Assembly: GCF_001696455.1 (NCBI RefSeq)
Contig: NZ_MAUJ01000008.1
Location: 64,501-128,500 of the forward strand
DNA from: Pseudoalteromonas luteoviolacea
Lineage (GTDB): Bacteria > Pseudomonadota > Gammaproteobacteria > Enterobacterales > Alteromonadaceae
Length of the DNA stretch: 64,000 nucleotides
Reading direction: 5' to 3'
Positions 46,599 to 55,652 of the stretch are shown one piece after another. Position 1 is the first letter of the stretch. Each line of letters starts with the position of its first letter. The notes under the pieces were generated by a model. It did not search any database. It was not told the origin of the DNA and was given only the letters and a program-made list of their open reading frames with translations. A program made the position numbers and the translations under genes.

Positions 46599-47614
46599 GC
46601 CATGCCCGCAAAAAAGAGTGATTAAGTGATCTCTCAGTTATGAGCTAGGTCGACGTACTCAGTTGGAAATTTACGCAATTTGGTACTCTATCGCAATCCT
46701 AGCTATAACCATAAAATTGAATAAATATAATCAATTCAAAATTCACAACGAACACACCAACAAGTGCACGGCCTCATTAGGCCACCATTTCATCGGTTAT
46801 CGCCGTAATTAACATGGCTGACTAACTAACACTTTGCTTAAAAGGCCGTTAGTCAACTGCGCCAAAGCCACCAAAAAGAATTGTTAAACAACAACTTAAT
46901 GAAAGCCTTTTAAAAGAAAATGCTACTCACGCAGGTACGACAGCTGGACTACAAAATACAATACCTAGAATACTGAATATTCTTTTTTTAAAAAATACTG
47001 TGCTTATGATGCTAACACACAAAACAAAAAAATAAATCAAAATTACTTAAAATTAACATTGACTTAATTTTTTGTACCGAACAACACGTAAGAATTATCG
47101 TGTTTTCTAGTTGAACACTACCTAATTCACTATTAAGGGTAAATTACTCAACATTACATATATTTATATAAACAGGAACACGAAAACAGTTCCTCAACCA
47201 TTGCACAGCCTCGAATAATCACTATACAGATGTAGTGTGAAGGCTTTTTGAAAGCTTTAAATAACATAGAAAGCATTTGATTCTTATACATTTAGTGAAC
47301 TTCTATAAGGTGCGTGGTGGTGGTATTAACGTCTCCTTCATTGCTCGGTTGCCTTAATCGCGTAATGACGCTATCACTCTTAAACATATCTTCTATCAAG
47401 AGAAAATCTGTCATTCAAACCTTTCGAATTAAACTATACTTAGCTCGAAGGTGACCAGCAAAAGTCAGCATAAACCACTCCGATGTACATTTGCCTGGTG
47501 TTGTTTTTCCAACAGGAATAAATATGCACTATTTGCAGTAGCGAACTAAAGGATTGTTGGCGGAGGATAATCTCGAATTCCGTCATTCACGAACTGGGTG
47601 CTGAAGGACTAATA
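46599..47614. other. 1-kb AT-rich intergenic region between the lipopeptide genes and the GGDEF-EAL gene
   Basis: No convincing coding sequence is present on either strand. The region must hold the divergent promoters for the 39-kb lipopeptide block (minus) and the GGDEF-EAL gene (plus), but I could not fix either with a good -35/-10 pair. It contains several short dyads, for example AACACG...CGTGTT near 47084-47106, and GACTAAC...GTTAGTC at 46820-46854 with a 21-nt loop. It also holds an 11-bp copy of the end of the tRNA-Ile gene at 46780-46790. Confidence 0.7.
46717..46739. promoter_or_regulatory. Candidate operator dyad upstream of the starter megasynthase
   Basis: TTGAAT (46717-46722) and ATTCAA (46734-46739) form 6-bp arms around an 11-nt AT-rich spacer, about 120 nt upstream of the first synthetase gene. 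On the minus strand the half-sites sit in a stretch that could hold a -35 (TTGAAT). This is a suggestion from position and symmetry only. Confidence 0.3.
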
Positions 47615-50104
47615 ATGGATAAAGCGCGTTCAATAAACCTAAAAATATGGCTGACTCTAATCTCGACTACCTGCGCAGCAATATTCGCGCTGTCCTTAAT
47701 CATATTTAGTTTTCAAGTTAAAAAAGACTTTTTGCTTGAAGATACGCAAGCTTACTTGTCCAACACTTTGATGCACGCCATTGCCAGCCTAGAAACCGCA
47801 CACTCGGACGTGCTCATCAATGAAACCATTACCGCCACTTTGTTTGATAAGCACTTCTCATACATCCTCATCACGGACAAACAGCTTAAAGTGCTGTACA
47901 GCTCTGCCGCTAACCAAATTGGGGAAAATGCAATGGCACTGGCCCCTCAGTTATCGAATATCGTTGTGGGACTCTCAAATGAAACCCCACTTATTCAACG
48001 TTTTGATCCACAACAAGAGACCTATACTAGTTACGGAAAAATCACTTACTCAGACTCTCAAAACCATAACCCCAACACGGTACCTTTTTTAATCGTGACA
48101 AAATATTCACTCGCTGAGAAAATCAGCAGCCTTTACACACACTACAACCGTAACGTTTGGATCATTGTCGCCTCTGTATTAGCCATCTCGTTGCTCGCCA
48201 TTGCCATCAGTTACTTTTTCATTCATAAACCCATTGCTGTCTTGGTGGAGCTCAGTGATAAGCTGGGTGACTTTAAATTTAATCACAACACCAATATAGC
48301 AGGCAGCGGCGAGCTTAAACGGCTAGCAAACAACCTTCATAGCGCGTCCAAAACATTGCAGCAAGGTTTTGAACAGAAAAACCAAGCACAGCAAAGTGCA
48401 ATAGAGAAGCAAAGCGTGCTGGAAGGGATTTTTTCAGCACTTCCTGATATCTTTTTCATTGTCGATAAGGCGGGTAAGATTTTAGAGTGTCATTACGGGA
48501 GTAATGGCACTATGCACATTCCTGAAACGCCATTTTTAGGCCAAAAACTGGTGGACGTTTTACCTACACATGCAGCCAAACACTTTACCAAAGCCATCTC
48601 AGCGACGGAGCAAAGTGGCCAACTTACTCAGATTGAATATCGCATTGACGGTGAAACAGCGGGTAAGCACTTTGAAGCCCGATTAAGCTCTATTCCTGAC
48701 TCGAATAAGTTAGTTGTGGCAGTACGAGACATTACGGATAAAAAGCGTCAAGAGGAAGTAATATTACACCATGCTTTTTATGACACTTTGACCAAGCTGC
48801 CCAACCGATTTCTCGCGCTCGATAGACTGCAACAAATGATCCATGAGGCCAAGCGAAATCAGCAGTTGATCGCCGTTGGCTTTATCGATTTAGACGACTT
48901 TAAAAAAGTGAATGATTCTATGGGCCATGAGGTTGGCGACAAGCTATTAGTGCATTCGGCAAAAATATTGAAAAACGCCTTACGTAAACAGGATACCGTG
49001 GCGCGGCTGGGCGGTGACGAGTTTATTGTCTTACTGGGAGATATCGCTGATCAACATCATATTTCTGCAATTGCTACTAAGTTGGTACACTTGTTTCGCT
49101 CCCCTTTTGAAATCGATGATCGCTCTTTTACCATTTCACTGAGCTTAGGCCTCGCTGTATTCCCACATGATGCAACAACACCTAACGAGTTGCTACGAAA
49201 AGCGGACTCTGCAATGTACAGCGCTAAACATCTTGGCCGTAACACTTTTTCATTCTTCACAGAAAGCATGAGTCAAGACTTAAACCGTCGCCTTATGTTG
49301 GAAGAAAAAATGCGCCTTGCACTCGCTAACAACGAATTTGAAGTATATTTTCAGCCGCAATATGATTTGTGCAGCCAGTATGTTGTGGGTGCAGAAGCCC
49401 TATTACGCTGGCACGATCCTGAGCTTGGCTGGATTTCTCCAGGTGAGTTTATTCCTTTGGCTGAGCAAACGGGGTACATCATTGAACTTGGACAATTTGT
49501 ACTAGAGACTGCCATTGAGCAAATCAACCGCTTACAGAGCACATTAAATAATCCATTTCGTATTGCTGTCAATTTGTCACCCCGTCAGTTCAAAGATCCC
49601 AACCTCGTCAATTCCGTCAGTCATTTAATCAATCAATTCAAAATAGATACAAACTTACTGGAACTCGAGATCACCGAAGGTGTACTACTAAGTGGAGATG
49701 AATTGGTCAGAGACGCCTTATTTGAATTACACCAGCTGGGCATTCTCATTTCGATGGATGACTTTGGTACTGGCTATTCGTCCCTCAATTACTTACGGCA
49801 ATATCCATTTGATGTATTAAAAATTGATCAGAGCTTTATTTTCGATATGAATACCAGTGAGCAGGTGAAGCAGCTCGTCAATGCCATCATTGTTATGTCG
49901 CATAATTTAGGTATAAAAGTGATCGCCGAAGGCATTGAAACCCAGCTACAATTAGACACTTTAGCAGCCATGAACTGTGATTTGGGTCAGGGATACTTTT
50001 TGGGTAAACCGATGTCAAAAATTGATTTTGAAGCGTGGTTGGCGCAATATGCTCACCAACCATTGAATATTGAGAATAAATCCTTGTCGATACAAGACTA
50101 TTAA
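47615..50104 (+). CDS. Membrane-bound PAS-GGDEF-EAL cyclic-di-GMP protein
   Basis: The 829-residue protein has two membrane helices (about 11-34 and 181-203) flanking a periplasmic sensor, then a HAMP-like linker (about 204-255), a PAS domain (about 270-375), a GGDEF domain and an EAL domain. GGDEF (466-470) is canonical, with an RxxD product-inhibition site (R457-D460) five residues upstream, so cyclase activity and feedback are plausible. The EAL domain has EAL (594-596), LEITEG, DDFGTGYSS, KIDQSF and EGIE, so phosphodiesterase activity is also plausible. Which activity dominates cannot be told. It is divergent from the lipopeptide block across a 1-kb gap. AAGGAC precedes the start. Confidence 0.95.
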   Translation: MDKARSINLKIWLTLISTTCAAIFALSLIIFSFQVKKDFLLEDTQAYLSNTLMHAIASLETAHSDVLINETITATLFDKHFSYILITDKQLKVLYSSAANQIGENAMALAPQLSNIVVGLSNETPLIQRFDPQQETYTSYGKITYSDSQNHNPNTVPFLIVTKYSLAEKISSLYTHYNRNVWIIVASVLAISLLAIAISYFFIHKPIAVLVELSDKLGDFKFNHNTNIAGSGELKRLANNLHSASKTLQQGFEQKNQAQQSAIEKQSVLEGIFSALPDIFFIVDKAGKILECHYGSNGTMHIPETPFLGQKLVDVLPTHAAKHFTKAISATEQSGQLTQIEYRIDGETAGKHFEARLSSIPDSNKLVVAVRDITDKKRQEEVILHHAFYDTLTKLPNRFLALDRLQQMIHEAKRNQQLIAVGFIDLDDFKKVNDSMGHEVGDKLLVHSAKILKNALRKQDTVARLGGDEFIVLLGDIADQHHISAIATKLVHLFRSPFEIDDRSFTISLSLGLAVFPHDATTPNELLRKADSAMYSAKHLGRNTFSFFTESMSQDLNRRLMLEEKMRLALANNEFEVYFQPQYDLCSQYVVGAEALLRWHDPELGWISPGEFIPLAEQTGYIIELGQFVLETAIEQINRLQSTLNNPFRIAVNLSPRQFKDPNLVNSVSHLINQFKIDTNLLELEITEGVLLSGDELVRDALFELHQLGILISMDDFGTGYSSLNYLRQYPFDVLKIDQSFIFDMNTSEQVKQLVNAIIVMSHNLGIKVIAEGIETQLQLDTLAAMNCDLGQGYFLGKPMSKIDFEAWLAQYAHQPLNIENKSLSIQDY

Positions 50105-50147
50105 AATGAATATGTTAGTATTGGGAAGTAGTGTAAGGATTTAGAAC

Positions 50148-50582
50148 ATGAATATAGAACTACTTGTTAGTAAAGCGAAACAGGTCTGCGATAACCGCGG
50201 GGCCCGGTTTACGCCGATTAGAGAAAAAGTATTTCGATTGCTCGCGACGAAACAAGGTGGCGTAGGCGCTTATGATCTGTTAGAAGAATTAAAATTAACA
50301 GAGACAAGTGCGAAGCCTGCTACTGTATATCGTGCGCTAGATTTTTTGGCTGAGCTTGGCTTCATCCACAAAATTGAAAGCACTAACTCGTTTATGCTGT
50401 GTCACCATTTTGACCATATCCATCCGGTTCAGTTACTGATCTGTGATAGTTGTGGGCACGTGCAAGAACTGCATTCTGGTGCAATCTCTCACGAATTGAA
50501 TAACTTATCAGCAGAAAAAGGCTTTAAAGTTAAAGCACAAACCATCGAAGCTCACGGGCTTTGTGAAAAGTGCCAACAGTAG
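50148..50582 (+). CDS. zur: Fur-family zinc uptake regulator (Zur-like)
   Basis: Fur-family repressors bind DNA when loaded with metal; the Zur branch controls zinc uptake and zinc-free ribosomal proteins. The 144-residue product has the winged-helix region with FTPIREKVFRLL, KPATVYRALDFLAELGFIHKIE, the metal-binding segment CHHFDHIHPVQLLICDSCG, and paired cysteines C99/C102 and C139/C142 for structural zinc. The N-terminal motif and the FDHIHP spacing favour Zur over Fur or PerR. AAGGA lies before the start. It is followed at 70 nt by the cheX-like gene on the same strand. Metal specificity is inferred from sequence features. Confidence 0.85.
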   Translation: MNIELLVSKAKQVCDNRGARFTPIREKVFRLLATKQGGVGAYDLLEELKLTETSAKPATVYRALDFLAELGFIHKIESTNSFMLCHHFDHIHPVQLLICDSCGHVQELHSGAISHELNNLSAEKGFKVKAQTIEAHGLCEKCQQ

Positions 50583-50652
50583 TGCAGCTGATAAAAAAGC
50601 CACTACACTTAGACAATGACTGCAACAATGAATAAAACAAGGGAACAATAAT

Positions 50653-51120
50653 ATGAATGTTGAGTTCATCAACCCTTTTTTATCTTCACTAATAAATGTA
50701 TTAGCTACGATGGCACAAACTGAGCTAACGCCTGGTAAGCCAAAGATAAAAAAAGATGAAGTCGCCAGAGGAGACGTGTCGGGATTAATCGGAATGGTTG
50801 GCCCACAAACCAAAGGATCTTTTTCCATTACATTTGATGAAAGCTTAGCTTTGGCTATTATGGAAAGAATGCTCGGTGAAAGACCTGATGGTATCAATGA
50901 AGAAGTCACTGACATGGTCGGCGAAATCACCAATATGGTCACCGGTGGTGCTAAAAACCTATTAGGTGAAAAAGGTTATGACTTTGACATGGCAACCCCA
51001 TTAGTTGTTTCAGGACCAGGGCACACAATTACACATAAATGTGAAGGCGCTAAAATTATTATGCCATTCACATCAGATGACGGTAACGCAAATATAGAGG
51101 TCAGCTTCGATAAGCTATGA
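50653..51120 (+). CDS. CheX-like chemotaxis phosphatase family protein
   Basis: CheX/CheC-family proteins dephosphorylate CheY-like response regulators. The 155-residue product shows the family's active-site helix pattern E-x-x-N in EITNMV (within EVTDMVGEITNMVTGGAKNLL), a GSFSITFDESLALAIMERMLGE segment and a C-terminal beta strand IIMPFTSDDGNANIEVSFD. AAGGGAA is upstream. Many gammaproteobacteria carry this as a stand-alone cytosolic CheX-like protein outside chemotaxis operons. Its stop overlaps the ATG of yjbQ by 4 nt. Confidence 0.85.
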   Translation: MNVEFINPFLSSLINVLATMAQTELTPGKPKIKKDEVARGDVSGLIGMVGPQTKGSFSITFDESLALAIMERMLGERPDGINEEVTDMVGEITNMVTGGAKNLLGEKGYDFDMATPLVVSGPGHTITHKCEGAKIIMPFTSDDGNANIEVSFDKL

Positions 51121-51548
51121 GTTGGCATCAAACTGTTATTACATTAAAGCCTCGTCCTCGAGGCTTTCATTTAATTGATGATGAGTTACTTACGTACCTC
51201 CCGCAGCTAAGCTATTACAAAGTAGGGCTATTGCACTTATTCATTCAACATACCTCTGCGAGTCTCACAATCAATGAGAATGCGGATCCTACGGTGAGAA
51301 TGGATATGGAAAGTCATTTCAATCACTTTGTCCCTCAAAACCAGCATTATTACCAACATGATTATGAAGGTGACGATGATATGCCAGCACATATCAAATC
51401 CAGTACACTCGGCTGTGAGGTAACCATTCCAATCTACCAAGGCACGCTTAAGCTGGGCACATGGCAAGGTATCTACCTGGGTGAACATCGAGATCATGGC
51501 GGACCTCGTAGAGTTGTGGCAACAATGCAAGGGCAACTACTAGAGTAA
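51117..51548 (+). CDS. yjbQ: YjbQ/UPF0047 family protein
   Basis: The 143-residue product belongs to the UPF0047 family, small trimeric proteins with a weak thiamin-phosphate-synthase-like activity reported for E. coli YjbQ. The family core is present: GLLHLFIQHTSASLTINENADPTVR, HYYQHDYEGDDDMPAHIKSSTLG and GTWQGIYLGEHRDHGGPRRV, with the conserved histidines and the ExxDxxMP segment. It is coupled to the cheX-like gene by a 4-nt overlap. It converges with alr, leaving only 13 nt between the two stops and no visible terminator. Confidence 0.92.
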   Translation: MSWHQTVITLKPRPRGFHLIDDELLTYLPQLSYYKVGLLHLFIQHTSASLTINENADPTVRMDMESHFNHFVPQNQHYYQHDYEGDDDMPAHIKSSTLGCEVTIPIYQGTLKLGTWQGIYLGEHRDHGGPRRVVATMQGQLLE

Positions 51549-51561
51549 CTTGCCCCTAGTG

Positions 51562-52644
51562 CTAATCAGACAGATAGTCATAACTTACACGCGGCGTGAT
51601 ATTACACAAAAGCTCGTAAGGGATCGTATCTGCACAGTCTGCAATTTCTTCGACTGGCAAGTTGGGCCCCCACATTTCAACCTCATCGCCCACCCTAATT
51701 TGGTCACTATCACAGCCAATATCAACGCTGATCATATCCATTGAAATACTGCCCACAATACCATATCGCTGGCCTTTGATGACCACTGGGGTTCCCTCTT
51801 TCGCATGACGCGGATAGCCATCACCGTAACCCATAGCGACCACAGCAAGTGTTGTGTCTTTCTCACAGGTCCATCTGCCACCATAGCCAATGCGGTCACC
51901 GCACACGACATGTTTAATCGCTATGACACGTGTTTTTAAACGCATCACAGGTTTGAGTGCATGATCAACCCCTGTGCAATTGAGCATAGGTGACACACCA
52001 TATAGCATCAGCCCAGATCGAACCCAATCAAAATGGGCATCTGGCCAGCCAATAATACCGGCAGAGTTGGCGAGGCATAGGGCCTCATCTCGCTCTTTAA
52101 CCAGTGCCGTAAACGCAGCTATTTGCTGCGTAGTGAAGTCATTATTAAGGTCATCAGCACAGGGAAAATGCGTCATTAACTTTGTATCAGCTTTTACATT
52201 CGGCGATTGTTTTAGCCGTGCGTAAAATTGTTCAAATTGGTGTGGCTCAATACCCAGTCGATGCATTCCCGTATCAATTTTCAACCACACTGATATTGGC
52301 GCATCCAGCTGACACGCTTCAATCGCTGCCAGTTGGTTTTCATCGTGCACGACCGTTTCAAAGTTGTTGGCTAATAAAATGGGTAAATCACTGGGTGCGA
52401 AGAAACCTTCAAGCAAAATAATAGGCTTAGTTAACCCGCCAGCACGTAACGCTAACGCCTCATCAATACGCGCTACCGCAAATGCGTCAGCGCCCTCTAA
52501 ACACTGCGCAATTTTGACTAAGCCATGGCCATAAGCATTGGCTTTAAGCACAGCCATTACTTTTGCACTTGGTGCCATTTCTTTCACGATGGCCAAGTTG
52601 TGCCTCAGCGCATTAATATCAATTTCGGCTGTTGCTAAACGCAT
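51562..52644 (-). CDS. alr: Alanine racemase
   Basis: Alanine racemase interconverts L- and D-alanine with PLP to supply peptidoglycan synthesis. The 360-residue product has the PLP lysine K34 in VLKANAYGHG, a TIM-barrel with TGMHRLGI and ANSAGI, and the second catalytic residue Tyr in GYGGRW, followed by GYGDGYPR and SISMDMISVDI. Length is normal. It lies 26 nt downstream of dnaB on the same strand, the usual dnaB-alr order in gammaproteobacteria. Confidence 0.97.
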   Translation of the reverse strand: MRLATAEIDINALRHNLAIVKEMAPSAKVMAVLKANAYGHGLVKIAQCLEGADAFAVARIDEALALRAGGLTKPIILLEGFFAPSDLPILLANNFETVVHDENQLAAIEACQLDAPISVWLKIDTGMHRLGIEPHQFEQFYARLKQSPNVKADTKLMTHFPCADDLNNDFTTQQIAAFTALVKERDEALCLANSAGIIGWPDAHFDWVRSGLMLYGVSPMLNCTGVDHALKPVMRLKTRVIAIKHVVCGDRIGYGGRWTCEKDTTLAVVAMGYGDGYPRHAKEGTPVVIKGQRYGIVGSISMDMISVDIGCDSDQIRVGDEVEMWGPNLPVEEIADCADTIPYELLCNITPRVSYDYLSD

Positions 52645-52670
52645 TTTTAGGTACCCTTATTTATTTGGGC

Positions 52671-54050
52671 TTAATACTCGTCATCCAGTGCAGGCCCAGC
52701 GTAGTTGTCAAAACGAGAGTATTGACCTTGGAAGGTTAACCTCACCTTACCAATTGGACCGTTACGCTGTTTACCTATAATTATTTCTGCGGTGCCCTTG
52801 TCGGGGGTATCGTCGTTGTATACTTCGTCTCGATAAATGAACATGATCAAATCGGCATCCTGCTCGATTGAGCCTGATTCCCTCAAGTCAGAGTTTACCG
52901 GTCGTTTATCGGCACGTTGCTCTAGCGTACGGTTTAGCTGGGACAATGCGATAACGGGACACTCAAGTTCTTTTGCAAGGGCTTTCAATGAACGAGATAT
53001 TTCCGCAATTTCTAAAGTACGGTTGTCCGATAGACTTGGCACTCGCATGAGCTGTAGGTAGTCGACCATGATCATACTAATACCACCGTGGTCTCGCGCA
53101 ATACGGCGCGCTCTCGAGCGCACATCTGTGGGCGTTAGGCCTGATGCATCATCAATATACATCTGCCCTTTCTCCATCAATAAACCCATAGTCGATGAAA
53201 GCCTTGCCCAATCATCATCATCCAATTGACCTGTTCTCACTTTGGTTTGGTTGATACGACCCAAAGACGCCAACATCCTCATCATAATCTGTTCCGAGGG
53301 CATCTCTAGTGAGTAAATGAGTACAGGCTTGTCTTGTGTCATCGCCGCATGCTCTGCCAAGTTCATAGCAAACGTTGTTTTACCCATTGAAGGACGCGCG
53401 GCAACGATTATGAGATCCGAAGGCTGCAAGCCCGCCGTCATTTTATCTAAGTCTGAATAACCCGAACTCACCCCAGTCACACCATCTTGCGGAGACTGAT
53501 AAAGCTCTTCAATTTTATCAATGGTTTTTTCCAAAATGCTGTGAATATTTTGCGGACCTTCAGTGCTTTTACTGCGCTGTTCTGCAATTTTAAACACTTT
53601 ACTCTCAGCCAAATCTAACAAATCATGACTGGTGCGTCCTTCAGGGTTAAAACCCGCTTCAGCGATTTCATTGGCAACAGAGATCATCTCTCTTACTACC
53701 GCCCTTTCACGCACGATACTTGCGTAGGCATCAATGTTTGCAGCACTGGGCGTATTTTTTGCTATCTCAGCCAAATACGCGAAGCCACCTATAGAGTCCA
53801 GCTGGTTATTTTTTTCTAGGTTTTCAGAAATCGTGATCAGATCGATTGGTTGACCAAGCTCAACGAGTTTAGTCATGGCCTCAAAAATCAGCTTATGTGT
53901 ACGGGTGTAAAAGTCTTGAGCAACCACCAGTTCAGCAACACGGTCAAATGCTTGGTTATCGAGCATTAAACCACCTAAGACAGACTGTTCTGCTTCGATT
54001 GAATGTGGAGGAACTTTTAGTGTATCGACTTGTTGATCAGGTTTGGCCAT
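52671..54050 (-). CDS. dnaB: Replicative DNA helicase DnaB
   Basis: DnaB is the hexameric helicase that unwinds DNA ahead of the chromosomal replication fork. The 459-residue product has the N-terminal primase-interacting domain (VPPHSIEAEQSVLGGLMLDN) and a RecA-like C-terminal domain with Walker A in ARPSMGKTTFAMN, Walker B in SMIMVDYLQLM, the arginine-finger region and SDLRESGSIEQDADLIMFIYRDEVY. No intein was seen. It is followed closely by alr. Confidence 0.98.
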   Translation of the reverse strand: MAKPDQQVDTLKVPPHSIEAEQSVLGGLMLDNQAFDRVAELVVAQDFYTRTHKLIFEAMTKLVELGQPIDLITISENLEKNNQLDSIGGFAYLAEIAKNTPSAANIDAYASIVRERAVVREMISVANEIAEAGFNPEGRTSHDLLDLAESKVFKIAEQRSKSTEGPQNIHSILEKTIDKIEELYQSPQDGVTGVSSGYSDLDKMTAGLQPSDLIIVAARPSMGKTTFAMNLAEHAAMTQDKPVLIYSLEMPSEQIMMRMLASLGRINQTKVRTGQLDDDDWARLSSTMGLLMEKGQMYIDDASGLTPTDVRSRARRIARDHGGISMIMVDYLQLMRVPSLSDNRTLEIAEISRSLKALAKELECPVIALSQLNRTLEQRADKRPVNSDLRESGSIEQDADLIMFIYRDEVYNDDTPDKGTAEIIIGKQRNGPIGKVRLTFQGQYSRFDNYAGPALDDEY

Positions 54051-54140
54051 ATTACGACAAAAACAAATGAGTGGATTTGTTATTGTAACCCTAAATCAAA
54101 AAAAACTGAATGCTGTTTGAGTGACAAGCTTTAAACTAAG

Positions 54141-54178
54141 AAAAGCAACAGCCCGATTATTCGAGCTGTTGCTTAATT
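54141..54178 (-). terminator. Terminator of the sigma factor/DUF4097 operon
   Basis: AAGCAACAGC (54143-54152) pairs with GCTGTTGCTT (54165-54174) as a 10-bp stem with a 12-nt loop, directly after the DUF4097 stop. On the minus strand it is followed by TTTTC. Confidence 0.8.
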
Positions 54179-55135
54179 CTAATTCTTTTTCAAAGTTATA
54201 CGACCGCTGACCGTATCAATCTCAATATCCGCATCACCACCCGCAACATTGAACTCCAGCTCACGTGACGGTCCATACTTAGCTTTTTTCACTTTGTCAT
54301 TGCTTAATTCATTGATAATTTTTCCGCCTGCATGAGCATCAATATCAAAGCGCGCCGAAATGTCACTCGGAAAGTATAAATCGACATCACCGCTAACAGA
54401 CTCAAGGTTCAGTCTCGCCCCAGGTAGCAATTTCTTGGTGCGAACTTCTATTTCTCCATTAACCGTGTTGAGTCGCAGCTCTTGCAGTGCAGCAATATCA
54501 AATTGAACTTCACCATTCACATTTTCTAGACGGACCTCCTGAGCTGAAGTTTTACTTTCGATAGAGCCATTCACGGCAGTGAAGCGCAGCTTACCAGCAG
54601 AGTTCATATCCTCTATGTCGCCATTAACCGTTTCATAGCGCACGCGCCCACTTAAGTCGGTGCCATCAATATCACCGTTAACCGTTTCTAGTCTCACTTT
54701 GCCATCTATCTGGCTTGCCTTAATGTCACCATTAACGGTTTTAATGAACGCTCCTGCGAGCAACTGAGAAGCCTCTACATCTACCTGAACGCCTTCAAAG
54801 ACAAGTTCACTCTGCTTAGGCATAAATATAGTTAATTCAGAGCCCTCATGCTGGCGACCCCAACCTTTGACTCGAGAGGGCATTTCAACAGTGAAAACTG
54901 TTTTATTCCCTTTATTTACCAGCTCATACCCCTTGGCTGCATCGTCAAGCTCACCTTGCACTTTAAATTTGGCTTGATCCCACGTTTTAATCACAACATT
55001 ACCACGTTGGTTCTCGATAAAAACTTTACCATCCTTTGGAATATCGATTTCTTGATCAATTTTATCTCCCGCTAGTACCAAGGTTGGCAACAGTGCCAAA
55101 CTCAGTACTACTGGGCTCAATATGCTTGCTTTCAT
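54179..55135 (-). CDS. Exported DUF4097 beta-helix protein with TVNGDI repeats
   Basis: The 318-residue product has a signal peptide (1-22, ending LVLAG) and a repetitive body (about 110-260). Its repeats carry a core such as KTVNGDIKAS, ETVNGDIDGT, ETVNGDIEDM, TAVNGSIES, ENVNGEVQF and NTVNGEIEV, spaced roughly 18-20 residues. This is the DUF4097 fold, a right-handed beta-solenoid of unknown function often found next to ECF sigma/anti-sigma pairs and exported to the envelope. It is the last gene of a three-gene operon with the ECF sigma factor and the probable anti-sigma protein, and is followed by a terminator. A role as envelope sensor or target is an inference. Confidence 0.88.
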   Translation of the reverse strand: MKASILSPVVLSLALLPTLVLAGDKIDQEIDIPKDGKVFIENQRGNVVIKTWDQAKFKVQGELDDAAKGYELVNKGNKTVFTVEMPSRVKGWGRQHEGSELTIFMPKQSELVFEGVQVDVEASQLLAGAFIKTVNGDIKASQIDGKVRLETVNGDIDGTDLSGRVRYETVNGDIEDMNSAGKLRFTAVNGSIESKTSAQEVRLENVNGEVQFDIAALQELRLNTVNGEIEVRTKKLLPGARLNLESVSGDVDLYFPSDISARFDIDAHAGGKIINELSNDKVKKAKYGPSRELEFNVAGGDADIEIDTVSGRITLKKN

Positions 55136-55145
55136 CCTACGTCTC

Positions 55146-55652
55146 CTAAATCTGCTGCCAACGGGGTTGGTGAACTCGGTTAATTAAATCTAATTGTTGT
55201 TGGTAAACCTGCGCGAGCATTTGTAACAATGCTGCATTTTCAGGGTCATTCTCTAGTGCGGTTTTAATCGCTTGCTCGGCTTGTTCCAGCTCTTGTAACT
55301 GCACTTGCCAATCATTTGTTAGAGCTGGCAGAGAGCCATATTGCACTAACAAAGTTTGTTTTTGCTGCTCAAAGTAATTACTCATCTGCATCACTGAGCT
55401 TTGCTCTACAGGCTTCATACTAAAATAGACCACACACATACCTACCAATGTCGAAGCTGCAATAGCACTCACCTGACGCCATACATTCGCACGGTTATGC
55501 TGATTAACTGGCGATGTACCTACAGAGGAGGCTGTATTAATGGCCTTTTCTATGCCAGACCACAGCGGCTTTTGAGGCTTAGGCATGTGTTCAGGGTTGT
55601 CCCTTTCCTCTAAGCTTTTTGCCAAAAACTCATCAAAGTTTGGTTTAGTCAT
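55146..55652 (-). CDS. Probable anti-sigma factor, single-pass membrane protein
   Basis: The 168-residue product has a cytoplasmic N-terminus (MTKPNFDEFLAKSLEERDNP), one membrane helix (VSAIAASTLVGMCVVYFSM) and a C-terminal periplasmic coiled-coil region (LEQAEQAIKTALENDPENAALLQMLAQVYQQQLDLI). It overlaps the end of the ECF sigma gene, the usual place for its anti-sigma factor, although I see no clear zinc-binding ZAS motif. The start at 55652 has AGGAG at 10-nt spacing; an ATG two codons earlier (55658) is an alternative. The longer upstream frame inside the sigma gene was rejected. Confidence 0.7.
   Translation of the reverse strand: MTKPNFDEFLAKSLEERDNPEHMPKPQKPLWSGIEKAINTASSVGTSPVNQHNRANVWRQVSAIAASTLVGMCVVYFSMKPVEQSSVMQMSNYFEQQKQTLLVQYGSLPALTNDWQVQLQELEQAEQAIKTALENDPENAALLQMLAQVYQQQLDLINRVHQPRWQQI

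Noticed and set aside
46599..47614. Mobile element or integrase at the cluster edge
   Set aside because: No transposase or integrase frame and no long terminal inverted repeats were found in the gap; only an 11-bp tRNA-end repeat, reported as a weak finding.
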